From Thiospirochaeta perfilievii (GTDB lineage Bacteria > Spirochaetota > Spirochaetia > DSM-2461): a stretch of 64,000 nt of DNA. Both the position numbers and the translations under genes were made by a program. The stretch's first letter is position 1. Every line of letters starts with the position of its first letter. Location: contig NZ_CP035807.1 of NCBI RefSeq assembly GCF_008329945.1, positions 1,550,001 to 1,614,000 of the forward strand, written 5' to 3'. The notes under the pieces are model-generated. The model saw only the letters and a list, made by a program, of their open reading frames with translations, searched no databases and had not been told where the DNA came from. This document shows positions 45,776 to 52,605 of this stretch, piece by piece.

Positions 45776-47359
45776 CTAAGCGGAATTTTCAAGGGTATGG
45801 TAAAATGGGATACCAAGTTCATTTCTTGCTAGTCTATAACCCAAGTGAATAATATTCATAGACATACACATCAGATTCCAATCTGTATGTATACCTTTAA
45901 TCCCTTTTCTTAAGAACCTTTTAAATGACCAGTTATTTTTTATCTGTGCAAAAGCTCCTTCAGCTTGAATACTTCTGTTAACCCTTATCTCTTTACCTAA
46001 GGGACTAGAAATCCTTTCAGTAGATTTTCTCTGAAACTCTGCAAGAGTATGATTTATCTGTACCTGTTTATATTTTGCTTTACTTTTTTTCATACAGGCA
46101 GATTTTACAAGGCAACTTTTACACCCTCGTTTACATCTGTATACATGCGTAACTTGCTCATTACCATACTTATCCTTCTTAACTTTCAGATGTTTTAGAA
46201 CTAACTTTTTACCTCTAGAACAGATGAAACAATCATTGTCCTTATCATAGGTCATATTATCCTTTAGCCCAATGTCTGATTTTACTTTCCTCTTTTTTGA
46301 GTGTTCATATTTCATTGGCTTTATATATGACTCAATGTCCCTTTTTTCCAATGCCTCATGGTTGTGCTGACAATCATACCCACTATCAGCACAATATTTT
46401 TTATACTTCCAATCTATTCTTTCATGCATGTGGTCGATAGCTGGAATCATTGTTGCGTAATCAGTTCTGTCTGAACTAGCGTAGTTTCCAACAATATAAC
46501 CTCCATCAACTAGAACCTGAAGATTATATGCAGGTTTCAATTGTCCATTCCGCATATGGTCCTCTTTCATCCTCATAAAAGTAGCATCGGGATCAGTTTT
46601 ACTCATACTATTTCGCTCGGGCATAGCATCTAGTTGATTCTTGTAATCCTCTAATTTCTTTAAATATATGTTAGTATCTCTAAATATTCTCTGTTCCGCT
46701 GTAATCCGATGACCACGTCCTGTTTTATTTGGCTTCAGGTTATCAGTAGTTCCCATTAAATACTCTATTATACTTTTTAGAGCATCTTCGGGAGAACTAT
46801 TCTCTAATTCTATTGGATATAAGTTTACAGATTCATGTATTATTTCTTCTATATGATTTATTAGTTTAGGAAGGTTCTTTTTAATAGATTTTTTCCAAAT
46901 AAATGTATATCTGTTAGCTTTGGACTCAATTTTGGTTCCATCTTGGAAAACTATATTTTTTGTTAATTCTCCCAAAGATCCGAGACGATTAATTTGCTGA
47001 TAAAAAAGGTTGTCTATTGCATCTGAGTGCTGTTGTATGAATCTATCTATGGTTGAATGGTCAGGAGCTTTTTTACCATCAAGAACTTTTAATAGAAAGA
47101 GATCTCTCTTGCATAACTTCTCGGTATCACGAGAGCTATACTTTCCCTGTGTTCGAGCATATAGAAGTATCAGCATCATTGTATAACTATCCACAGCAGG
47201 AGGTCGTCCAGACTTCTTCTTAGGTTTTTCAAATTTACTATAATCTAGACCCTGTAACATAAGCATTAGTGCCGCTTCATGGTCTGTTACTTTTAATGGA
47301 ATAGAAATATTTAAGTCTAAATATGATTGTTTATGATTGCAAAAGTCTGTAATATACAT
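45776..47359 (-). CDS. IS1182 family transposase
   Basis: A 527-aa DDE transposase, apparently intact. The N-terminal domain has PLKVTDHEAALMLMLQGLDYSKFE, GRPPAVDSYTMMLILLYA and APDHSTIDRFIQQHS, and the catalytic region includes IVFQDGTKIESKANRYTFIWKK and CADSGYDCQ; the Cys-rich YRCKRGCKSCLVKSACMKK and the late EGAFAQIKNNWSFKRFLRKG complete the pattern. AAAAAGGAG precedes ATG 47359. Transcribed opposite to leuS and uppP. Confidence 0.93.
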   Translation of the reverse strand: MYITDFCNHKQSYLDLNISIPLKVTDHEAALMLMLQGLDYSKFEKPKKKSGRPPAVDSYTMMLILLYARTQGKYSSRDTEKLCKRDLFLLKVLDGKKAPDHSTIDRFIQQHSDAIDNLFYQQINRLGSLGELTKNIVFQDGTKIESKANRYTFIWKKSIKKNLPKLINHIEEIIHESVNLYPIELENSSPEDALKSIIEYLMGTTDNLKPNKTGRGHRITAEQRIFRDTNIYLKKLEDYKNQLDAMPERNSMSKTDPDATFMRMKEDHMRNGQLKPAYNLQVLVDGGYIVGNYASSDRTDYATMIPAIDHMHERIDWKYKKYCADSGYDCQHNHEALEKRDIESYIKPMKYEHSKKRKVKSDIGLKDNMTYDKDNDCFICSRGKKLVLKHLKVKKDKYGNEQVTHVYRCKRGCKSCLVKSACMKKSKAKYKQVQINHTLAEFQRKSTERISSPLGKEIRVNRSIQAEGAFAQIKNNWSFKRFLRKGIKGIHTDWNLMCMSMNIIHLGYRLARNELGIPFYHTLENSA

Positions 47360-47460
47360 TTACGTGCTCCTTTTTGATGTCAACAACCAAATTTTAGCAC
47401 GTTGGGACTACTTTGTGGTCCCTTTTATTTTGAAAACTACTGAAAATCACGTTTATAAAT

Positions 47461-47503
47461 AAAAAAAGGCTGTTGAAAGTCATAATGACTTTTGCAACAG
47501 CCC
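47461..47503 (-). terminator. Intrinsic terminator in the right end of the IS
   Basis: On the minus strand GGCTGTTGCAAAAGTCAT pairs with ATGACTTTCAACAGCC with a small bulge, followed by a T-run, reading into the element. It mirrors the left-end terminator. Confidence 0.75.
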
Positions 47504-47581
47504 CTTTTATATTTATAAAAAGTTTAAATAACTGATATAAATTTAATTTGGAATATTAATAGGAAAAATAGGAACATTATA

Positions 47582-48403
47582 ATGGAATTTTTTGAAGTAA
47601 TAAAAGTAATTATTCTAGGAATAGTCGAAGGTATAACAGAGTGGTTACCCGTAAGTTCTACAGGCCACATGATCCTTGTGGATCAATTTATGAGTATAGA
47701 TGCAACCGATGCATTTAAAGAGATGTTTTTTGTTGTTATACAGTTAGGTGCAATAATGGCAGTTGTTGTAATATTCTTCAAAAAATTAATACCACTAACA
47801 AATAATAATGGAATTAGAATTCATAAACCTACTATGGTTCTATGGTATAAGATACTAATAGCCTGTATACCAGCAGGAGTTATAGGAGTACTTTTAGATG
47901 ATAAGATAGATGAACTATTTTATAATTACATAACAGTTTCAATTACCCTAATCCTTTATGGTATTATTTTTATATTAGTTGAAAATCGAAGTAAAAACAG
48001 AACTTTTACAGTTAACAAACTTAGTGAACTACCTTATAGATCAGCTCTTTATATAGGGATATTTCAGGTTTTAGCTCTTATACCAGGAACATCTAGGTCG
48101 GGAGCTACAATTATTGGTGCAATGTTAATAGGAACATCGAGAACTATAGCTGCTGAGTTTACATTCTTCCTTGCAATACCGGTAATGTTTGGTGCCAGTC
48201 TTTTAAAAATATTAAAGTTTGGATTTGTATTTACACAGAATGAAGTTTTTATACTTATTATTGGGATGATAACAGCATTTATAGTCTCTGTACTAACAAT
48301 AAAATTCCTTATGTCTTATATTAAGAAACATGACTTTAAAGCTTTTGGATTTTATAGAATAGTGTTGGGGGTTGTTGTAATTATTACTCTAGGTTTAATT
48401 TAG
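47582..48403 (+). CDS. uppP: Undecaprenyl-diphosphatase
   Basis: A 273-aa multispanning membrane phosphatase that recycles the lipid carrier for peptidoglycan synthesis. Motifs [20 protein letters not shown] and [18 protein letters not shown] hold the catalytic Glu, Ser/His and Arg residues of the BacA family. AGGAA precedes ATG 47582. It is not followed by other cell-wall genes; the next gene is a Crp/Fnr remnant on the other strand. Confidence 0.95.
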   Translation: MEFFEVIKVIILGIVEGITEWLPVSSTGHMILVDQFMSIDATDAFKEMFFVVIQLGAIMAVVVIFFKKLIPLTNNNGIRIHKPTMVLWYKILIACIPAGVIGVLLDDKIDELFYNYITVSITLILYGIIFILVENRSKNRTFTVNKLSELPYRSALYIGIFQVLALIPGTSRSGATIIGAMLIGTSRTIAAEFTFFLAIPVMFGASLLKILKFGFVFTQNEVFILIIGMITAFIVSVLTIKFLMSYIKKHDFKAFGFYRIVLGVVVIITLGLI

Positions 48404-48680
48404 TTATCCTAAATAGGACTCTAGGCCCTCTTTGTCTAGAATCTCTATGTAGTTATCCTTTTTACGTATAACTCCATCTATTTGCATCTTAGAGATCTCC
48501 CTAGAGACAGCCTCCCTGGAGACTGAAATCTTATTTACTAATAGAGAGATTTTATTCTCATTTAAACTAGAACTGTTATATAACAACAGATAGGCTAGCT
48601 TCTCCCTTACTGTTTTTAGGGATAATATTTCAATCTTCTTTGTTACCTTGGCAATCTTTTTATAGACTTGTACAGTATAC
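48404..48680 (-). pseudogene. C-terminal half of a Crp/Fnr regulator (5'-truncated)
   Basis: Read on the minus strand, the frame encodes KKIEILSLKTVREKLAYLLL and then a helix-turn-helix (LLVNKISVSREAVSREISKMQIDGVIRKKDNYIEIL), the DNA-binding end of a Crp/Fnr protein. The in-frame segment upstream of TTG 48586 continues the homology, so that TTG is not the true start. The nucleotide-binding domain is missing: homology stops at about 48675, where the terminal CRISPR repeat begins. It is either a dead remnant or, less likely, a solo DNA-binding domain. Confidence 0.8.
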
Positions 48681-48810
48681 GATAGTGAACTTAAATGCGA
48701 TAGTTTTCAAGGATAAATGAGATTTCTAAACTACCTATGCGGTAGTGAACTGGAAAGAATAGTTATTGCTTTTACAAACAGATTTCTAAGCTACCCAGCA
48801 GGGATCCCCA
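48663..48810 (-). CRISPR. Relic type I-F CRISPR array: three repeats, two 32-bp spacers
   Basis: On the minus strand the middle repeat (48723-48750) reads GTTCACTACCGCAT then AGGTAGTTTAGAAA: 28 bp, with a 6-bp stem ACTACC/GGTAGT, and strongly like the type I-F consensus (GTTCACTGCC... ...CTAAGAAA). Spacers are 48691-48722 and 48751-48782, both exactly 32 nt, the type I-F size. The outer repeats are damaged: 48663-48690 keeps only the 5' half (GTTCACTATCGTATA) and 48783-48810 only the 3' half (GGTAGCTTAGAAA). No cas effector genes are in the window, so the array is probably inactive. Confidence 0.88.
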
Positions 48811-48967
48811 GTTTAATACAATTATTCATTAGCAGCGTTGGCTCTAAAGGTTTCTCTGATTTCAATTTAACTTTCACAAGCTTTTCGGACTCTGTTTCCT
48901 TTAATCTCCTAAGCCAATTCTGAAAGGTTGTTTGTTTAATATTTTTCTGTTTAGTAAACTCAGTTAT
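48791..48967 (-). pseudogene. IS66-family orfA (TnpA) fragment
   Basis: A 58-codon open stretch on the minus strand reads ITEFTKQKNIKQTTFQNWLR and onward to IKLGIPAG, similar to the C-terminal two thirds of IS66-type TnpA accessory proteins. It has no start; its beginning overlaps the stop of the truncated C39 gene, and its stop codon TAG lies in the CRISPR-derived half of the outer repeat. No other IS66 gene is present. Confidence 0.65.
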
Positions 48968-49314
48968 TGTTCATATGGTTTATCATAATGAACAATAATG
49001 GGGGATATTTTTTTTATTGCTTCATTCAACTGAATTATATTCATCTTAAAGACCTTTGTTTTAATCCCTTTTTTTTCAATATATTCACACATAAAAAACA
49101 TATTTGATTTGATTTCATTCTTATCTTTATCAATATTCAAGTAATTATTGAAAACATCCTCTTCTGTTGTAGGAATATTCCAGTAAATATCTAATAAAGA
49201 TGATACAACTGAATAACCACAAGAATTATCAAAATTTTGTTCATTTATATAACTAAATCTCATCGTTTCTTTAGGAGTTACTAAGCTAAGTAGTGTTGCA
49301 ATTATCAGTATCAT
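48964..49314 (-). pseudogene. Exported C39-type peptidase, 3'-truncated
   Basis: A 116-aa product with a signal-like N-terminus (MILIIATLLSLVTPKET), the C39 catalytic Cys region (NEQNFDNSCGYSVVSSLLDIYW) and the start of the His region (PIIVHYDKPYEQ), where it stops at the IS66 junction before the expected H-F/V segment and the catalytic Asp. C39 peptidases cut after double-glycine motifs. This one appears periplasmic rather than fused to an ABC exporter, like FapD-type proteins. The ATG overlaps the upstream smORF stop. Confidence 0.75.
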
Positions 49315-49397
49315 ATAAAAAACTCAAAAATTTGAATGATTAATAATATAAAACTTAAAAATAGAACCAAAAAATTAAAATTGCTTACAATTTTCAT
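49311..49397 (-). CDS. 28-aa hydrophobic smORF
   Basis: MKIVSNFNFLVLFLSFILLI and eight further residues form a single membrane helix. A TAGGAG ribosome site lies 7 nt upstream, at the end of the CPBP gene, and the stop overlaps the C39 ATG (ATGA). It is therefore probably translated and couples the two genes. It could be a membrane adaptor or a leader peptide. Confidence 0.6.
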   Translation of the reverse strand: MKIVSNFNFLVLFLSFILLIIQIFEFFI

Positions 49398-49408
49398 GAC
49401 TAAAACTC

Positions 49409-50257
49409 CTAAATATTATCTAAATATGCTGGTAAACTCACAGAAACATTCCATAACATATGAATTAAAGTTGTTAAAAGTATATTATTAGTTTTTTTTC
49501 TAATATAAACTGATATAAATACCTGATACAACCTAGTAAATAATGAGTAAACAAAGAGTATCCCTGAACCGTTACTAATGATAAATGAATATTCATGGGA
49601 CAACAAAAAGGGTATTGATATAGCTAATACAGTTATAAAACTTTTTTTATTCTCTGAGTATTCACTCTCTCTTAAAATATATTCTATGAAAAATGCAAAT
49701 GAAAAAATAAAAAAAAACTCTTCTAAAAGACCAAAAAATGTATACTTGAGAATCTCATAAATTACTCCTCTTAGGAGACCAGTTGTATTAATACTATAAT
49801 GAAAAAGTTTTGCACTTATTATAGAGTCTTTAATTCCTATTAAATAAGAAATAATAATGTTCAAAGTGATTACAATAACTATTATAACAAACAATCTATC
49901 CGATTCAAACTTAAAATTAAAAATAGATTTTCTAAATTTTTTATTTAATATTATTGGGAGTATAACAGCTAGACAGCCTAATAATACATATAATGAAACT
50001 TCTACTATATGACTTCTCAAGTTTGATAAAATATCAAGGTCATTCCAAAAAAAACAATATAGAATATCCACAGATATTCCTCTAGAAAAGGCTAATTCCC
50101 TATTTGTCAAATAAACTATTGAAATTGAAAGTAAGATCTTAAATCTAAACTTTTTTTGTTTAGTTATACTATTTCCGTTTAAACAATATATGCTTCCAGA
50201 AAATAAAGTAATTATACATATATAAGAAATGAATCCAGTATTAAATAGTAATTCCAT
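49409..50257 (-). CDS. CPBP-family intramembrane metalloprotease
   Basis: A multispanning membrane protein of about 282 aa with the three CPBP motifs in order: LLEEFFF (Glu-Glu), IPFLLSHE (F-x3-H) and TLIHMLWN (H-x3-N). Such proteases process prenylated or secreted peptides and often sit in bacteriocin loci. I place the start at ATG 50257; the longer frame from TTG 50281 runs through an 11-bp hairpin. It lies between a double-glycine peptide gene and a C39 peptidase, which argues for peptide maturation or immunity. Confidence 0.78.
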   Translation of the reverse strand: MELLFNTGFISYICIITLFSGSIYCLNGNSITKQKKFRFKILLSISIVYLTNRELAFSRGISVDILYCFFWNDLDILSNLRSHIVEVSLYVLLGCLAVILPIILNKKFRKSIFNFKFESDRLFVIIVIVITLNIIISYLIGIKDSIISAKLFHYSINTTGLLRGVIYEILKYTFFGLLEEFFFIFSFAFFIEYILRESEYSENKKSFITVLAISIPFLLSHEYSFIISNGSGILFVYSLFTRLYQVFISVYIRKKTNNILLTTLIHMLWNVSVSLPAYLDNI

Positions 50258-50265
50258 ATTTTTAT

Positions 50266-50291
50266 AGGTTCCAAGTCTCAACTTGGAACCT
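50266..50291. other. Perfect 11-bp hairpin between peptide gene and CPBP gene
   Basis: AGGTTCCAAGT and ACTTGGAACCT flank a 4-nt loop. There is no T-run on either strand. Lying 4 nt after the peptide-gene stop and 8 nt before the CPBP ATG, it could be an mRNA processing or stability element that sets the ratio of peptide to protease. Confidence 0.65.
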
Positions 50292-50295
50292 AATA

Positions 50296-50783
50296 TTATC
50301 TCCTTCTTGTTCTTTTTAGATCATCAAGTGAGTTTTGTCTTGCTTTTGCAGCATTTAAATCCGAATATAATTTTTTAGCTTCTGCTGCAGCTGCAGAGTT
50401 ACCTATTGTTACTGTATAACTAGAATTATAAGTTTTTGAACGATTGGCTTTCATACGAGCATGTACTCCAGCATCTACTCCACCTGATGTTCCATGAGAA
50501 TTAGTCGTACTTGTAGATGAACTAACTGTATTAGTGTTAGATCTATCTACTGCTTTATGATATTCACTTGATTATTCTCTCTAGCCTTCTTTAAACCTGC
50601 TTTAGAATAACCGTAATCTCCAGGATACATCCCTCCAGTTATAATTACAATTTCTGAATCACTTAATTGTATACCATTAATTTCCGAGAATAAATTTTCT
50701 TCAAGAGGCTGACTAGATTGCGCTGAAGAAATACTGCTAAAAGCAACTAATAAAAACAAGATTGTTATAATTTTTTTTATTAT
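50296..50783 (-). pseudogene. Sec-exported double-glycine-leader peptide gene (start lost, frameshifted)
   Basis: After a GGA-rich ribosome site the frame reads ATA-ATA-AAA-AAA, i.e. KKIITILFLLVAFSSISSAQ, a good signal peptide whose expected ATG is ATA. It continues QPLEENLFSEINGI and LSDSEIVIITGG, a canonical double-glycine processing site, then MYPGDYGYSKAGLKKAREN. At about 50568 the frame shifts by one base; the other frame continues SSEYHKAVDRSNTN, a Ser/Thr/Asn-rich stretch, and ends LDDLKRTRRR at 50296. It looks like the substrate of the C39 peptidase downstream, now decaying. Confidence 0.65.
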
Positions 50784-50982
50784 TTATATTTTCCTTTTTA
50801 TATAATTTTTTTTACATTGGTACCAAATGTAGAATCAGCATATTTAAAATAAAAAAATAAAGCAAGCATTTTTTTATTGTAAACTATTTCAGTAAACTCA
50901 GAAGGAAAAAAATTACTAAAAAGCACATTCAACCTAAAATAACAATTAATATATAATCAAATAACAATGTTAATAAAGATTG
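50784..50982. other. AT-rich region upstream of the peptide gene
   Basis: About 200 nt with very high AT content and no supported ORF on either strand. It should hold the promoter of the minus-strand peptide cassette, but no -35/-10 pair stands out. Confidence 0.4.
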
Positions 50983-51548
50983 GAAAAACCCACTGAAAGT
51001 TGCCACTCAAACCCCTCCAAAGTTTACCATAATTTAGGTATTAATGGGTTTTCAATTTAGCATATCAATTAACCTCAATAAATGAGGCATACTTACTACT
51101 TTAGAATAATTTAAAAGGAGTAAGTATTGCCTAGAAAGAGGACAGGTATGAAACAGACCAGAGAAATTATTAGACTTAATTATGTATGTAATTTAAGCGA
51201 TAGGGCTATCAGTAATGTTGTGAATCTATCCAGACCAACTATAGCTAAAATTTGTAAATCCTTTAGTGAGTCAGGATTAGAGTATGACCAGATAAAGGAG
51301 ATGAGTGATTCGGACTTATCATTAGAATTTTATGAAAAGAAAGTTGTATCACATAAAGCTGAAATGCTCATTGCTAAGTTCCCACAATATGCTATAGAAC
51401 TTAAAAAAAAAGGGAGTAACTTTACAGCTATTATGAGAGGAGTATATTGCAGAGTATCCAGATGGATTGAGGACATCACAATTTGGAAGACTCTTCAATA
51501 GATGGAAGAATGATCAAAAGGTTTCTATGCATATAAACCACAATGCCC
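50983..51548 (+). mobile_element. IS21-family fragment: one end and a broken istA
   Basis: The left end carries GAGTGGCAACTTTCAGTGG on the minus strand (about 50991-51010), typical of IS21-like terminal repeats. TTG 51127, with AAAAGGAG upstream, starts an IstA-like protein (MPRKRTGMKQTREIIRLNY, LSDRAISNVVNLSRPTIAKI, SGLEYDQIKEMSD). The main frame ends at 51501, but a frameshift near 51440 reveals the normal continuation EEYIAEYPDGLRTSQFGRLF and RWKNDQKVSMHINHNA, after which homology stops at about 51545. The catalytic core, istB and the right end are missing. Confidence 0.78.
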
Positions 51549-51552
51549 CTTT

Positions 51553-51636
51553 TTACATGACTCTACACTTTTCTATATAATAGATATTTGCTCGTTTTGA
51601 GTGTAATATTGCTTTCAAGTCAGATAGCTGCTCCAT
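51553..51636 (-). pseudogene. cas1: N-terminal fossil of cas1f (type I-F CRISPR integrase)
   Basis: ATG 51636, with a strong AAAAGGAG ribosome site, opens 27 codons before TAA 51553. The product contains LKAILHSKRANIYYIEKCRV, which matches the very conserved start of type I-F Cas1 (ILHSKRANLYYLQHCRVLV in Pseudomonas, from memory). Homology ends after CRVM, where sequence from the opposite-strand istA fragment begins. The orientation is that of the CRISPR relic 2.8 kb downstream. The fragment cannot encode a working integrase. Confidence 0.82.
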
Positions 51637-51897
51637 AACTTAACTCCTTTTCCAGGCGATACCATTCATTTATTTTCTTATTATTACAAATCATTGCGAA
51701 AGGTTATTTCGTTTAATTATTTTTTATTCTATTATCATCAATTTCTATTATAATGTCTTTTCTTTTTTTATATTCTGAATCCGTATAACAAATAAAAAAT
51801 CAACTTAATGTGGTAATGATACAGTTATAAAAAAATATTGACTCCTTACAGCTTACTTCATAGTATTAATATTAGTTAATTTTTAAAGGGGTTATAT
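51637..51897. other. AT-rich spacer upstream of the cas1f fossil and the GGDEF gene
   Basis: About 260 nt. Short open stretches on the minus strand (for example MICNNKKINEWYRLEKELSY, overlapping the cas1f start) have no recognised homologue. It presumably contains the old cas operon promoter and the promoter of the plus-strand GGDEF gene, but nothing decisive is visible. Confidence 0.4.
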
Positions 51898-52521
51898 TTG
51901 ATTGAATTCACAATTATTATTGTAATAGCTATAATATTATACCATGACCTTTTTTTACAAAACAGAAAGATAAACAGGCTTTCTCTTGATAAAAGCAGAC
52001 TAGAACAGGAATTAAAGGATAAAAATGAAGAGTTGATTAAGGTGGAAAATATTGACCCCTTAACTGATATACTAAATAGAAATAGGTTAGATATAGAGTT
52101 GCAGATGGAGTTTGCTCGGAGTAGAAGATCCAAAAAAACTATAGGTATTAGTTTAATAGGTATAGATAATTTAAAAGAAGTTAACGAGAAACTCTCCCAT
52201 AGTATTGGTGATTATTTATTAAAAGAGATAGCAACACTTATTAAATCTAAGATTAGGAGCGTAGATCTTTTTGGTAGATGGTGGGGAGACAAGTTTTTAA
52301 TTATATACTCCGATATAGAATTAGATGATTTAAAGAACCATACTGAAAAATTAAAAAATGAAATTGAGGAGTATAACTTTGTTAGAGTTGGATCTATTAC
52401 AACATCCTTTGGCCTAACATTATCTAAAGAGAGTGATGATGAGGTTGTTATTATAGAGAGAGCCGAAAAAGCTTTAAAAATAGCAAAGAAAAAGGGTAAG
52501 AACTATATAGAGATATTATAA
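51898..52521 (+). CDS. Degenerate GGDEF-domain protein
   Basis: A 207-aa protein: N-terminal hydrophobic segment (EFTIIIVIAIILYHDLFL), short coiled coil, then a GGDEF domain (NIDPLTDILNRNRLDIEL, IGISLIGIDNLKEVNEKLSHSIGDYLLKEIA). The signature is GRWWGDKF instead of GR-GGDEF: the first Gly is Trp and the catalytic-loop Glu is Lys, so diguanylate cyclase activity is unlikely and a sensor or scaffold role is more probable. TTG 51898 follows an AAAGGGG ribosome site. Confidence 0.82.
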   Translation: MIEFTIIIVIAIILYHDLFLQNRKINRLSLDKSRLEQELKDKNEELIKVENIDPLTDILNRNRLDIELQMEFARSRRSKKTIGISLIGIDNLKEVNEKLSHSIGDYLLKEIATLIKSKIRSVDLFGRWWGDKFLIIYSDIELDDLKNHTEKLKNEIEEYNFVRVGSITTSFGLTLSKESDDEVVIIERAEKALKIAKKKGKNYIEIL

Positions 52522-52605
52522 TATCCCTTATCATATATTCTTATTATAAATATCAACTGATCCTCCACCTTGTTATATATAGGATTTACATATAGAGTTT
52601 TTTTT

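Larger units (their letters stand above)
45589..47507. mobile_element. Complete IS1182-family insertion sequence
   Basis: A 1.9-kb element between leuS and uppP. Ends are perfect 21-bp inverted repeats (AAAAGGGGCTGTTGCAAAAG plus T) at 45589-45609 and 47487-47507. The flanks carry ATATT on both sides (45584-45588 and 47508-47512), a plausible 5-bp target duplication, although the region is AT-rich. One intact transposase gene fills it. Both ends carry hairpins with T-runs oriented inward. Confidence 0.9.

Noticed and set aside
48717-48923. 68-aa plus-strand ORF
   Set aside because: It runs antisense through the CRISPR relic and the IS66 fragment; the open frame is incidental.
50266-50291. Hairpin as an intrinsic terminator
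   Set aside because: The stem is perfect but there is no T-run on either strand, and the next gene's ATG is 8 nt away; it is listed as a hairpin of unknown role.
51876-52133. 85-aa minus-strand ORF opposite the GGDEF gene
   Set aside because: Antisense to the well-supported GGDEF frame with no homology or ribosome site.
52570-52605. N-terminal extension of the YgjP-like protein from TTG 52570
   Set aside because: No ribosome site; the segment is AT-rich and resembles promoter sequence.
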